A stretch of DNA of 64,000 nucleotides from Fredinandcohnia aciditolerans. Its GTDB lineage: Bacteria; Bacillota; Bacilli; Bacillales; Bacillaceae_L. Shown piece by piece: positions 1-7,750 of the stretch; the stretch's first letter is position 1, and every line of letters begins with the position of its first letter. The DNA lies in the NCBI GenBank assembly GCA_003640645.1, contig QGHH01000024.1, positions 1 to 64,000 on the forward strand, written 5' to 3'. A program made the translations under genes and the position numbers. The notes below the pieces were generated by a model. It was not told where the DNA came from. It did no database searches and saw only the letters and a list, made by a program, of their open reading frames with translations.

Positions 1-46
<46 letters not shown>

Positions 47-154
47 AGAGTATTGATTGCTCAATAGTTTGTTACTTTTGAATTAAACATTGACGCTTGT
101 ATTGTGTTCAGTTTTCAAAGAACTTTTAACGCATCGCTCAGAAGCGACCTTTTT

Positions 155-183
155 AATATAGCATGCTGACCATTCGAAGTCAA
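155..183 (-). promoter_or_regulatory. rrn promoter P2 (sigma-A)
   Basis: On the minus strand there is TTGACT, a 17-bp spacer and TATATT, about 110 bp before the 16S start. Together with the upstream promoter at 238-266 it forms the tandem promoter pair typical of Bacillus rRNA operons. Confidence 0.85.
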
Positions 184-237
184 CATTTTTTTAAAAACTT
201 TTTTTGAAAATGTTTATCGTCAGCGACGACGTTTATT

Positions 238-266
238 AATATATCATCGTCTGTTTCTCATGTCAA
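238..266 (-). promoter_or_regulatory. rrn promoter P1 (sigma-A)
   Basis: A perfect -35 box TTGACA, a 17-bp spacer and -10 box TATATT lie on the minus strand, 83 bp upstream of the second promoter. This is the outer promoter of the rRNA operon that enters the window at its left edge. Confidence 0.88.
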
Positions 267-290
267 CAATCTTTATAAAAAAATGATTAA

Positions 291-329
291 ATAATAAAAG
301 AGGACCATATTGGCTTGATATAATCCTCT
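291..329 (-). terminator. rho-independent terminator after the 76-aa gene
   Basis: The minus-strand RNA forms AGAGGA...TCCTCT, extended by A-U and G-U pairs to about 12 bp around a 7-nt loop and followed by TTTTATTATTT. It sits directly after the stop codon at 340 and insulates the rRNA promoters from upstream transcription. Confidence 0.75.
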
Positions 330-339
330 GCCCTTCAAT

Positions 340-570
340 CTAACCCTTTTTACTGTTTACTTTCTTTGTGCGAACATACCTACTGCACTCTGTTGGATCA
401 GCAATTCTTTTAAATAAGCGAAATAAGATCTGATATCTTTCTTCCATTGCATGTTTTACTATATGGTCTATTCGTGCATCTTCTACATCAAACAATATTT
501 CGTCCATCTCTCTTTTTAGAAGGTATTCCAATTCTTTGACTTCCACCTGATCAACTAATAATCCAATCAT
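340..570 (-). CDS. small conserved hypothetical protein, 76 aa
   Basis: A 76-residue, charged, probably soluble protein with no signal peptide or membrane segment. The start has a good ribosome binding site (GAGGTG, 5 nt before ATG) and the gene ends at a clear terminator, so it is a self-contained transcription unit between pdaB and the rRNA operon. The N-terminal half is acidic (KREMDEILFDVEDARID) and the C-terminus is basic (RTKKVNSKKG). I do not recognise the family with certainty and assign no function. Confidence 0.75.
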   Translation of the reverse strand: MIGLLVDQVEVKELEYLLKREMDEILFDVEDARIDHIVKHAMEERYQILFRLFKRIADPTECSRYVRTKKVNSKKG

Positions 571-713
571 AGTTTCACCTCATGTTTGTTGTAATTCTAA
601 TTATTACCAGATTTAGTTATTTTATGAATTGATTTTCCGAAGATATTTACACATAAATTTGGCTGACAAGCATATTATTTAGACAGAAGATTCTTTGGAC
701 AAGGAGGATATAT

Positions 714-1478
714 ATGAATTTTTTCTACATCCTTAGTAGCAAGAGGATTAAGCAAACATTAATTATTCTTTTCGCTTCATTATTTACCGCCAGTATCTTT
801 TATATAGAAAAAGGCAATATTGCTCCTGTTTTTTCAACCGAAAACGGCCCACGAGTGATTTATTCAGGAGAAAAAAGCGAAAAGACAGTTGCACTTACTT
901 TTAATATTAGTTGGGGAGACACGAAGGCCTTACCGATTCTCGATACCTTAAAGAATTCAGGTGTAACAAATGCGACCTTCTTCCTATCCGCTTCGTGGGC
1001 TGAGCGCCACCCGCAGATAGTTGAACGGATTGTGAAAGACGGGCACCAGATTGGCATTAAAGGATATGATTATAAAAACTATACAGAATTAGAGGATGTC
1101 CAAATTAAAAAGGATGTCTATAAGGCCCAAGATGCATTTAAGAAAATGGGTGTCAAAACTATTTCCTTCTTTAGAACACCTGATGGAAATTTTGACTCTA
1201 GAGTAGTGAAGGTCTTGGATTCTCTTGGATATACTCTCATTCACTGGAGTATTGATTCAAATGATTGGAACAATCCAGGTGTAGCTAAAATAACAAGCAA
1301 TGTTATAGACAAGGTAAAGAGCGGAGACATTATTTTATTCCACGCTTCAGATTCAGCTAAACAGACTGCGGAAGCACTTCCTGGAGTATTGAAAGGAATT
1401 AAAGGTAAAGGCCTGTCATTTGTAACAGTTAGTGACATGCTAAATAATGCGGATGTAAAAAGTGAAGTTGTCGAATGA
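714..1478 (+). CDS. pdaB: polysaccharide deacetylase family sporulation protein PdaB
   Basis: 254 aa. Residues 10-31 form an N-terminal membrane anchor, followed by a NodB-type deacetylase fold from about residue 60. PdaB is a late sporulation protein needed to maintain spores after release of the mother cell. The start has AAGGAGG 6 nt before ATG. The metal-site motifs are degenerate: the usual TFDDG is TFNISWGD, and the region where the H-x3-H motif should be reads IGIKGYDYKNY without histidine. The later HAS motif near residue 211 is kept. PdaB proteins deviate from the NodB consensus in general, so this may be normal for the subgroup, but catalysis should not be assumed. It is convergent with kbaA. 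The gene order identifies it well. Confidence 0.92.
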   Translation: MNFFYILSSKRIKQTLIILFASLFTASIFYIEKGNIAPVFSTENGPRVIYSGEKSEKTVALTFNISWGDTKALPILDTLKNSGVTNATFFLSASWAERHPQIVERIVKDGHQIGIKGYDYKNYTELEDVQIKKDVYKAQDAFKKMGVKTISFFRTPDGNFDSRVVKVLDSLGYTLIHWSIDSNDWNNPGVAKITSNVIDKVKSGDIILFHASDSAKQTAEALPGVLKGIKGKGLSFVTVSDMLNNADVKSEVVE

Positions 1479-1484
1479 AGTAGT

Positions 1485-1516
1485 AAAAAAGCTGATCCCA
1501 TAGGGTCAGCTTTTTT
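1485..1516. terminator. bidirectional terminator between pdaB and kbaA
   Basis: The stem GCTGA(T)CCC / GGGTCAGC is flanked by six A on the left and six T on the right, so it can stop transcription from both sides. On the minus strand it overlaps the last codons and the stop codon (1506-1508) of kbaA. Confidence 0.88.
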
Positions 1517-2102
1517 GTTTTGTTAATTTTGGAAGTATCAATAATTGATACGCATTGCAAATTAAGAGAGGAAAAATCATTAGGTACAGCCAGCTTTCAT
1601 CATTTGCTCTAATTGCTGGCACCCATTCAATCACAGTAACAACAAACATAAAGAATACAGCAGGAATGAATGCTTTACGATTGGTCTGTCTACTTTTAAA
1701 GTATGCAATGATTAATGAGAAAACTAATATACCGATTGGAACCCATACATAAGAGGAGATACTCTCACCCTCGGTTGCAAATACTTGAATACGGAAATAA
1801 ATTAAGTCAAATAATACAAAAGCAATCAATACTACTTGAGCAGGATTCCATGCACCTTTAAACATCCCTTGTCCAAATCGATGAACTGATAAATAGGCAA
1901 AGAAACCCATTTGGCTAATAATACTAAAAGTAAATCCAACTCCGACGAGCCAAAATGCAACCATAAGTATTTCGACGTAATCCGAAGCTATAAATAAATC
2001 TTTATATTCACTCCATTTAACAGCAAATCCAGTAATGACTCCACTAATGGCGCCTACTAGTAAGGTAGATAGAAATAACCTTACCCAATTTCGACTTTTC
2101 AC
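1506..2102 (-). CDS. kbaA: KinB-signalling pathway activation protein KbaA
   Basis: 198 aa and very hydrophobic, with about six predicted membrane helices (for example LFLSTLLVGAISGVITGF near the N-terminus and LMIFPLLICNAYQLLIL at the end). KbaA is an integral membrane protein needed for activity of the sporulation kinase KinB in B. subtilis. I chose the GTG at 2102, giving MKSRNWVRLF, because GGGGGAT lies at proper distance before it. An upstream in-frame GTG at 2117 has no such site. Its place between pdaB and gerD is the usual one. Confidence 0.88.
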   Translation of the reverse strand: MKSRNWVRLFLSTLLVGAISGVITGFAVKWSEYKDLFIASDYVEILMVAFWLVGVGFTFSIISQMGFFAYLSVHRFGQGMFKGAWNPAQVVLIAFVLFDLIYFRIQVFATEGESISSYVWVPIGILVFSLIIAYFKSRQTNRKAFIPAVFFMFVVTVIEWVPAIRANDESWLYLMIFPLLICNAYQLLILPKLTKQKS

Positions 2103-2185
2103 GACAAAATCCCCCACTCTTTATATTCAAATATGATTGTACCAAAATGTCGGGGATAAATGCCAGTTTCTCACCATCCAATCAG

Positions 2186-2216
2186 TGAATATTTTTTAAC
2201 AAAAAAAAGCATATTA
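2186..2216 (+). promoter_or_regulatory. SigG-type promoter of gerD
   Basis: TGAATA, an 18-bp spacer and CATATTA match the forespore sigma-G consensus (TGAATA, 17-18 bp, CATACTA) with one difference. The promoter is placed 35 bp before the gerD ATG. GerD is known to be made in the forespore under SigG, which agrees. Confidence 0.8.
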
Positions 2217-2251
2217 ACAACTAAGGATCCCTTATGAAAGGAGCTTTATAA

Positions 2252-2848
2252 ATGAGAAAATGGATGTCGCTCCTCCTCATTTTTAGTTTTCTATTAGTAA
2301 TAGTTGGGTGTGCCCCAGCAAATGTCGAACAAAATCGAATGGATTATGAAGAAACGAAAAAAATGGTTGTCGATATATTGAAAACCGATGACGGTAAAAA
2401 GGCAGTTGAAGAACTCATGCGAGATGAAAGAATAAAACAGCATCTCGTCATGGACCAAGTCGTTGTTAAAGATGCCATCCGTGAAACCCTTACCTCTGAC
2501 AACGGGGTTGAGTTTTGGAAAAAGACGTTTGAGGATACCAAGTTTGTAGAAGACTTTGCAAAGAGTATGCAAACGGAGCACGAAAAGCTCATTAAGGACT
2601 TAATGAAGGATCCCGACTATCAAAAAATGATGATGGACATCTTGAAAAATCCTGAGATGGAAGAACAATTCATGGATGTTCTGAAAAGCCAAGAATACAG
2701 AAAACATCTTCAAACAGTCATCAGTGAAACACTTGAAAGTCCGTTATATAAAGCTAAAATTGAAGATATTCTCATTAAAGCAGCTGAGGATATGCAAAAA
2801 GAAGAAAAAGCGAAAAAAGATGAAGGAGAAGGAACAGGAAATAGCTAA
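2252..2848 (+). CDS. gerD: spore germination lipoprotein GerD
   Basis: 198 aa. There is a lipoprotein signal peptide with lipobox LVIVGC (Cys20). The mature part is alpha-helical with repeated charged DIL/MKDPDYQKMMMDILKN-like segments, and the tail is charged and low-complexity (KEEKAKKDEGEG). GerD is an inner spore-membrane lipoprotein needed for clustering of nutrient germinant receptors (the germinosome). The RBS GAAAGGAG precedes ATG and a SigG-type promoter lies upstream. It converges on salA. Confidence 0.92.
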   Translation: MRKWMSLLLIFSFLLVIVGCAPANVEQNRMDYEETKKMVVDILKTDDGKKAVEELMRDERIKQHLVMDQVVVKDAIRETLTSDNGVEFWKKTFEDTKFVEDFAKSMQTEHEKLIKDLMKDPDYQKMMMDILKNPEMEEQFMDVLKSQEYRKHLQTVISETLESPLYKAKIEDILIKAAEDMQKEEKAKKDEGEGTGNS

Positions 2849-2863
2849 CCCTCCTTCCTATAT

Positions 2864-2897
2864 AAAAGAACCTCCTGAAACTCAGGAGGTTCTTTTT
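2864..2897. terminator. bidirectional terminator between gerD and salA
   Basis: A perfect stem (AAAGAACCTCCTGA / TCAGGAGGTTCTTT) with a 3-nt loop, A-rich on the left and T-rich on the right. It serves both convergent genes and ends 4 bp before the salA stop codon. Confidence 0.92.
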
Positions 2898-2900
2898 AAA

Positions 2901-3950
2901 TTAAATAGCATTAATTACTCGTTTTGCAATTTCGTTATAGATCTTTCCAGTTGGGTGACTTTCGTCGTAAACAGATGGAGCAAAGTCCTCATCATTCCAA
3001 TCGGGCTGACCTAATGGAATTTTTCCTAGCAAGGATGTTTGAAGCTCTTCCGCAAGTTTCTCTCCGCCGCCTTTACCAAACACATATTCCTTTTCTCCTG
3101 TTACTTTACTTTCAAAATAAGACATATTTTCAATAACACCAAGTACTTCGTGTTCTGTACGTAAAGCCATTGCACCCGCTCTGGCAGCTACAAATGCCGC
3201 TGTAGGATGTGGTGTTGTTACTATAATTTCTTTACAATGAGGAAGCATAGTATGAACATCTAGTGCTACATCACCTGTACCAGGCGGTAAGTCTAGAACT
3301 AAGTAATCTAGATCTCCCCATTCAACTTCATTAAAGAAGTTATTTAACATTTTTCCGAGCATTGGACCACGCCAAATAACGGGTGAATTGTCTTCCACAA
3401 AGAAGCCCATTGAAATGACTTTAACCCCTTTTCTTTCAACAGGGATGATCTTTTCGCCACGAACGACAGGGCGCTTTGTAATTCCCATCATGTCGGGAAC
3501 ACTGAATCCGTATATATCTGCATCAATAATACCGACCTTTTTACCAAGTCTAGCTAAAGACACAGCTAAGTTTACAGAAACGGTAGATTTACCAACACCA
3601 CCCTTACCACTTGCTACCGCAATAAAGGTCGTTTGATTTACTGGAGATAATAAAGGAGCTGATTCTTCCGCTGATTCAGTCTTAAATTTCGCGAGTTCCT
3701 CTGGTGATAAGTCAGTAAATCGAAGACCTACAGATTCTGCTCCCGCTTGTTTCAAGGCATTTACAATTGTAGATTGAAGCTGTAGTTGCTCACCAGTACC
3801 AGTCTTTGATAAAGCGATTTTTACGCTAACATGTTTCTTTTCTTCTTTTATTTTAACTTCTTTGATTGCATTCGTTTCCTCGAATGTTCTATGTAAGAAT
3901 GGATCTTGCAATTGATTTAATACTTCCTTCACTTGTTGCTCAGTTAACAT
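2901..3950 (-). CDS. salA: Mrp/NBP35 family P-loop ATPase SalA
   Basis: 349 aa. The N-terminal MIP18/DUF59-type domain (about residues 1-90) is followed by a Mrp-type ATPase with the deviant Walker A motif GKGGVGKST near residue 115 and a DLPPGTGD motif. In B. subtilis SalA (Mrp) is an ATP-dependent regulator that represses scoC. Mrp proteins elsewhere act in Fe-S cluster carrier roles, so both remain possible. The ATG at 3950 is chosen because GGTGGTG lies 6 nt upstream; the in-frame GTG codons 5' of it overlap that site. Confidence 0.9.
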   Translation of the reverse strand: MLTEQQVKEVLNQLQDPFLHRTFEETNAIKEVKIKEEKKHVSVKIALSKTGTGEQLQLQSTIVNALKQAGAESVGLRFTDLSPEELAKFKTESAEESAPLLSPVNQTTFIAVASGKGGVGKSTVSVNLAVSLARLGKKVGIIDADIYGFSVPDMMGITKRPVVRGEKIIPVERKGVKVISMGFFVEDNSPVIWRGPMLGKMLNNFFNEVEWGDLDYLVLDLPPGTGDVALDVHTMLPHCKEIIVTTPHPTAAFVAARAGAMALRTEHEVLGVIENMSYFESKVTGEKEYVFGKGGGEKLAEELQTSLLGKIPLGQPDWNDEDFAPSVYDESHPTGKIYNEIAKRVINAI

Positions 3951-4042
3951 AACAAACACCACCTAATTCCTGTATTCGGTTTCACACAACCCCATTATAC
4001 CATACCTGTCCTAAATTACAGTGTGAGGAGTGTCATAGCTAC

Positions 4043-4071
4043 ATAAAAAAACCACCTTCTTATTCAGGTGG
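4043..4071 (-). terminator. terminator of cwlD, overlapping its coding end
   Basis: The minus-strand RNA forms CCACCT / AGGTGG with an 8-nt loop followed by seven U. The 5' arm lies within the last codons of cwlD (the Pro-Pro of the C-terminus), so terminator and gene end are merged. Confidence 0.85.
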
Positions 4072-4773
4072 ATTTGATTCATTGGAGAAATAGCGGTTGA
4101 TTCCTGTGTAAATGGAGGCTGCGACCTTGTCTTGGTATTTATCTTGAACTAGTAGGGCTTTTTCATCCGGATTTGAAAGGAAACCTACCTCTACAAGTGC
4201 TCCAGGTTTTTTCGCACTTTTTAATAAGTAAACACCATTGATCGCTTTGGCTTGTCGTGTTGTATTTCCGAGATTGTTTCGAAGCTCGTCTTGAATAAAC
4301 TTGGCTACTGCCTCATTTTCCTTGTAAGTACTAAAATAAAAGGTTTGTGCACCTCTCCATCGAGGAGATGGAATGGCATTTAAATGAATACTTATAAATA
4401 AATCCGCACCTGATTCATTGATGATTTGAACTCGTTTCTTCAAGTCCTCAGTCTTCCGTTTACTGTATCCTCTCATTCCATCAGGGGCTAAATCTGTATC
4501 TTCTTCCCGTATCATTTGTACAAAAGCACCCTGTTGCTGTAAGTAGTCACGGAGCTTCTTTGAGATTTCGAGGGCAATGTCTTTTTCTTGCACGTCCCCA
4601 TTATCGGCACCCCCATCTGGGCCACCGTGACCAGGGTCAATTATAATTACCTTCCCTGATAAGGGTAGACTCCACGGATCCCAAACATCTTTGTCCATAT
4701 ATCGATATTGTATAAATAAAAATAAAACAACAGCTCCCAGTAGGATACCAGCAATTTTAAGTTTCTTATTCAT
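4060..4773 (-). CDS. cwlD: N-acetylmuramoyl-L-alanine amidase CwlD
   Basis: 237 aa. One N-terminal membrane segment (residues about 8-24) is followed by an Amidase_3 domain. Motifs are DPGHGGPDGG (zinc His), the EKDI region (zinc Glu), SIHLNA (zinc His) and VEVGFLSN (catalytic Glu). CwlD removes the stem peptide from muramic acid during sporulation, the first step to the muramic-delta-lactam of the spore cortex. Two adjacent ATG codons are possible. The second is preferred because AGGAGG is then 6 nt upstream and the length matches the B. subtilis protein. Confidence 0.92.
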   Translation of the reverse strand: MNKKLKIAGILLGAVVLFLFIQYRYMDKDVWDPWSLPLSGKVIIIDPGHGGPDGGADNGDVQEKDIALEISKKLRDYLQQQGAFVQMIREEDTDLAPDGMRGYSKRKTEDLKKRVQIINESGADLFISIHLNAIPSPRWRGAQTFYFSTYKENEAVAKFIQDELRNNLGNTTRQAKAINGVYLLKSAKKPGALVEVGFLSNPDEKALLVQDKYQDKVAASIYTGINRYFSNESNPPE

Positions 4774-4839
4774 CATTTACCTCCTGCATGTCCCTAAGTT
4801 AAATATATGGGACAAGGAGAGTATATATGATTAAAAATT

Positions 4840-5283
4840 CTAATGCAATTTTAGCCGGTATCTTTTTTCTCCTTTCTGAAAACCTTCCGTCCACCAATAG
4901 GTTACATAGTATTCGCATGCATAGTAAAGTGACTCATTGACGAAGCCTTGGTCGCCAATATGCCCCCAATAGCAAATGAACTCATATAACGCATCAATTA
5001 GATTCTTTTCAAATCGGTAGCAGCGCATCCGCACTTCTTCTACTGATTCTCCATAGTAACCAAATTTGCTATATTTAGCTCCTAATAAATATGCTTCTAT
5101 TGCAACATCAATACAGCCTTCTTCAATGGCACTGCCGAGTATAGAATCCATTCTAAAAAAGCTACTAAATGAGTCGACGACATTCTTCTTTAAGTCTTCT
5201 AATGAAAGCTCACGTAACATTTTCCGTTCATACTTGATCTGCTTCTCTTTCCGCTTTTCCTTGAAGGTTGTAATTACATTCAT
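4840..5283 (-). CDS. ybaK: YbaK family protein (DUF2521)
   Basis: 147 aa, soluble, starting MNVITTFKEKRKEKQIKYERK. This basic N-terminus followed by an acidic helical body is characteristic of the Bacillus YbaK/DUF2521 family, whose function is unknown. The ATG at 5283 is chosen because AAGGGGG lies 11 nt upstream and the family starts with MNVI. The longer frame upstream has no ribosome binding site. It sits next to cwlD as in B. subtilis. Confidence 0.85.
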   Translation of the reverse strand: MNVITTFKEKRKEKQIKYERKMLRELSLEDLKKNVVDSFSSFFRMDSILGSAIEEGCIDVAIEAYLLGAKYSKFGYYGESVEEVRMRCYRFEKNLIDALYEFICYWGHIGDQGFVNESLYYACEYYVTYWWTEGFQKGEKRYRLKLH

Positions 5284-5387
5284 CGTATAAGAAACCCCCT
5301 TTGACAGATAGTTTCCTACCGCACCCGCGTAAACATGCGCCAAACACAAACTACCTTAACTTCCAAAATAAACTATGCATACTCAAG

Positions 5388-5470
5388 AAAAGCACAGCTC
5401 GATTAATGGCGACAAACATATTACGAGCGCTTACAGAAGGTGCGCCTTTCAAAAAAAACGATGGTACTTG
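5388..5470. repeat. possible degenerate copy of a dispersed palindromic repeat
   Basis: The segment around 5420-5460 (acgagcgcttacagaaggtgcgcc) resembles part of the repeats at 55482-55610 and 61481-61600 (aagcgctgatagaaggcgc). The similarity is partial and judged by eye. Nothing else is seen in the gap 5284-5521 except the weak terminator at its end. Confidence 0.3.
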
Positions 5471-5487
5471 CAGTTAGATATGTTTAA

Positions 5488-5518
5488 GGCCCTCAATCTT
5501 AAGATCTGAGAGCCTTCA
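5488..5518 (-). terminator. weak terminator or hairpin after the 76-aa membrane protein
   Basis: A nearly perfect palindrome (AAGGCTCTCA ... TGAGGGCCTT, with an AT-rich self-complementary centre) lies directly after the stop codon of the gene at 5522. It has no long U tract, so termination may be inefficient. Confidence 0.5.
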
Positions 5519-5521
5519 CTT

Positions 5522-5752
5522 CTATATATCGGATGTATTAAGACTATCTTGCCCTTCCAATGATGGACTTTCTTTTTGTTTTCCAACAAGTCTCGCTACT
5601 TGCCAGCCAATGACCATATGGACTACCCCCATTATGAAAAACAGTAAGTAGTCCCCGATTGGTTCCGGAAGTAAAAGATCTACAACCAACCACATACCTG
5701 CAGAAGAAGCACCAATAAAAGCACCTAGCATTGATTTCTGGATTCGACTCAT
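5522..5752 (-). CDS. small membrane protein of unknown function, 76 aa
   Basis: 76 aa with two hydrophobic segments (GAFIGASSAGMWLVVDLLL and YLLFFIMGVVHMVIGWQVA), separated by a short PEPIGD turn, and a polar C-terminal tail. GGTGG lies just before the ATG. It is a single gene between ybaK and the divergent accessory operon. I do not recognise the family. The overlapping frame starting at 5759 is less likely because it lacks membrane character and has no ribosome binding site. Confidence 0.65.
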   Translation of the reverse strand: MSRIQKSMLGAFIGASSAGMWLVVDLLLPEPIGDYLLFFIMGVVHMVIGWQVARLVGKQKESPSLEGQDSLNTSDI

Positions 5753-5990
5753 TCTCCACCTACCCTTTCAATTTGCGTACATTCTTAACTAATCTTATGT
5801 AGCCAGGTTGCTCGAAATAACCTGAATTTTGATGAAAGGTTGTCCAATATAGGCATTATTTCTCCTATCCTCAATTGAATAAGGATTATCTCATCCAAAA
5901 GTCGTAGAAAAGTTCAAGCTTTTTTACGAAGAAGGATTTTTCAGAAATCGGTATGCTTAAACCATCGATAGCTAAAAGGAGAGATAAAAG

Positions 5991-6707
5991 ATGAAAAATA
6001 AAGTTGTAATGATTACTGGTGCTTCAAAGGGTTTAGGGAGAGCACTTACATTAGCTTTTGCCAAGGAAGGAGCAAAACTTTCAATTTGTGCGAGGTCAGA
6101 AAGTGATCTATTAAAAGTCAAGCAAGAAGCAGAGAGTTTAGGGGCAAAAGTAGTTGCAGTTACCGCTGATGTTTCCCGCTCCCGAGATGTAGATCGATTC
6201 GTTTCAGTTACCGAGGCTGCTTATGGACAGATTGATGTTTTGATTAACAATGCTTCTATGTTAGGCCCGAGCCCAATGCCACTACTCCTTGATTATCCTG
6301 AAGAAGACTTTGCTGAAGTATTAAGAGTAAATGCAGTATCAACTTTTCTAGTTACAAAAAGGGTTTCCTTAAGTATGCTTGAACGGAATCAAGGTTCCAT
6401 TATCAATGTTACTTCAGAGGCTGGTCACATTGGTTATGCAGGCTGGGGAGCGTATGGTGTTTCAAAATTCGCTGTAGAAGGTATTACCCAAACATGGGCC
6501 AATGAATTTAGTGAGACTGGAATTCGGATTAATATGGTCGACCCTGGCGAAATGGACACTGACATGCACAAACTCGCTGTTCCAGATTGCGATTATCCGT
6601 TAGCAAAGCCTGAAGAAGTCGTTGATATATTCTTATATTTAGCATCTGATCGAGCAAAAAGCATTAATGGCGAACGATTCTCAGCCCAATCTGAGGAGGA
6701 GGTGTAG
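5991..6707 (+). CDS. short-chain dehydrogenase/reductase (SDR)
   Basis: 238 aa, a classical SDR. Visible are the nucleotide-binding TGASKGLG at residues 9-16, NNAS at 86-89, and the catalytic tetrad Asn114, Ser142, Tyr155 and Lys159 (YGVSK). It should reduce or oxidise a carbonyl/alcohol with NAD(P)(H); the substrate cannot be read from the sequence. The RBS AAAGGAGAGA precedes ATG. The stop codon lies 3 nt before the start of the QueA-like gene, so the two are almost certainly co-transcribed as the first genes of a five-gene operon. Confidence 0.9.
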   Translation: MKNKVVMITGASKGLGRALTLAFAKEGAKLSICARSESDLLKVKQEAESLGAKVVAVTADVSRSRDVDRFVSVTEAAYGQIDVLINNASMLGPSPMPLLLDYPEEDFAEVLRVNAVSTFLVTKRVSLSMLERNQGSIINVTSEAGHIGYAGWGAYGVSKFAVEGITQTWANEFSETGIRINMVDPGEMDTDMHKLAVPDCDYPLAKPEEVVDIFLYLASDRAKSINGERFSAQSEEEV

Positions 6708-6710
6708 GAC

Positions 6711-7736
6711 ATGGTAGACAACACTCTAGATTTTTACCTTCCAAATGAATTAAATGCATCCCTTCCACCTGAAGAGCGTGGCATCAGAAGAGATCACGTC
6801 CGGATGATGGCGCTTGACCGGAATTACGGTAAGATCCAACATGACCTTTTCTTCAATTTACCTGAATATTTACAGCCAGGAGACCTTGTTATTTTAAATA
6901 ATAGCCGCACCATACCAGCAGTTTTCCAAACAAAGAACCTAAGTAACGTGAAAATGGGAGCTAACGTCGAAGTTCGGCTGGCCAGACGAATTACTGAAGA
7001 TACATGGGAGGCACTCATTGTTCAGGATTATACAAAGATTGGTGACATCTTTATATTTGCACCTGAGCTCTCGGCAAAGGTAATTGGTCTAAAGGAGAAT
7101 ACTCCACTAGCAATATTAAAGTTTGAGAAGAAAGGTTCCGACCTATTAAACATGTTCTATAGCCTCGGAGAACCTGTTCGTTACGAATATATCAATCACC
7201 CCTGGGATTTGGACTATTATCAAACGGTTTTCGCAAGCCATCCCGGCTCGGTCGAGATGCCCTCAGCTGGTAGAGCCTTTAGCTGGAAACTGTTATTTAC
7301 ACTAATGCAAAAAGGAATTCAGGTTGATTTTATTCAACTTCATACTGGGCTCAGTTATTTGCTTGATGACAAGTGGCACCAATCTCCAGAAGAGAATGAA
7401 GAGGAATACCATATATCTGAACAAACCCAACAAAAGATTATTGATACAAAAACTGCTGGTAAAAGAGTTATAGCCGTTGGTACAACCGTAGTTAGAGCAC
7501 TTGAGACGTATGCAATATCGGGTGCACTTTCAGGGGTAACAAATTTATATATCAATGAACACTTTCCTCTAAGTATCGCTGATGGCATCATAACGGGGTT
7601 GCATGAGCCAGAGGCTAGCCATCTTGATATGTTAACTGCCTTTATTTCTAAACAGCATCTTCTCCAGGCTTACGACCATGCCATTGATGCCGGTTATTTA
7701 TGGCATGAATTCGGTGATATGAATCTGATTATATAA
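6711..7736 (+). CDS. divergent QueA-like protein (SAM:tRNA ribosyltransferase-isomerase family)
   Basis: 341 aa, the normal length for QueA, and collinear with it along the whole chain. However, most signature motifs differ from the canonical enzyme as I know it. GDLVILNNSRTIPA (57-70) stands for GDLLVFNDTRVIPAR. PSAGRAF (184-190) stands for PTAGLHF. LHTGLSYL (210-217) stands for HVGAGTF. LHEPEASHLDML (297-308) stands for FHLPKSTLLML. AVGTTVVRALE (255-265) is close to standard. True QueA makes epoxyqueuosine in tRNA and normally sits with tgt and ruvB, not here. This is therefore likely a paralogue with a changed role. The fold assignment is firm; the reaction is unknown. Confidence 0.85.
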   Translation: MVDNTLDFYLPNELNASLPPEERGIRRDHVRMMALDRNYGKIQHDLFFNLPEYLQPGDLVILNNSRTIPAVFQTKNLSNVKMGANVEVRLARRITEDTWEALIVQDYTKIGDIFIFAPELSAKVIGLKENTPLAILKFEKKGSDLLNMFYSLGEPVRYEYINHPWDLDYYQTVFASHPGSVEMPSAGRAFSWKLLFTLMQKGIQVDFIQLHTGLSYLLDDKWHQSPEENEEEYHISEQTQQKIIDTKTAGKRVIAVGTTVVRALETYAISGALSGVTNLYINEHFPLSIADGIITGLHEPEASHLDMLTAFISKQHLLQAYDHAIDAGYLWHEFGDMNLII

Positions 7737-7750
7737 ATGGAGGTTTAGCC

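Noticed and set aside
2724-3014. 96-aa plus-strand frame across the end of gerD
   Set aside because: Out of frame with gerD, runs through a bidirectional terminator into antisense salA; lysine-rich shadow.
5544-5759. 71-aa frame overlapping the small membrane protein
   Set aside because: The other frame (5522-5752) has two coherent membrane segments and a better ribosome binding site; this one is cysteine- and tryptophan-rich shadow sequence.
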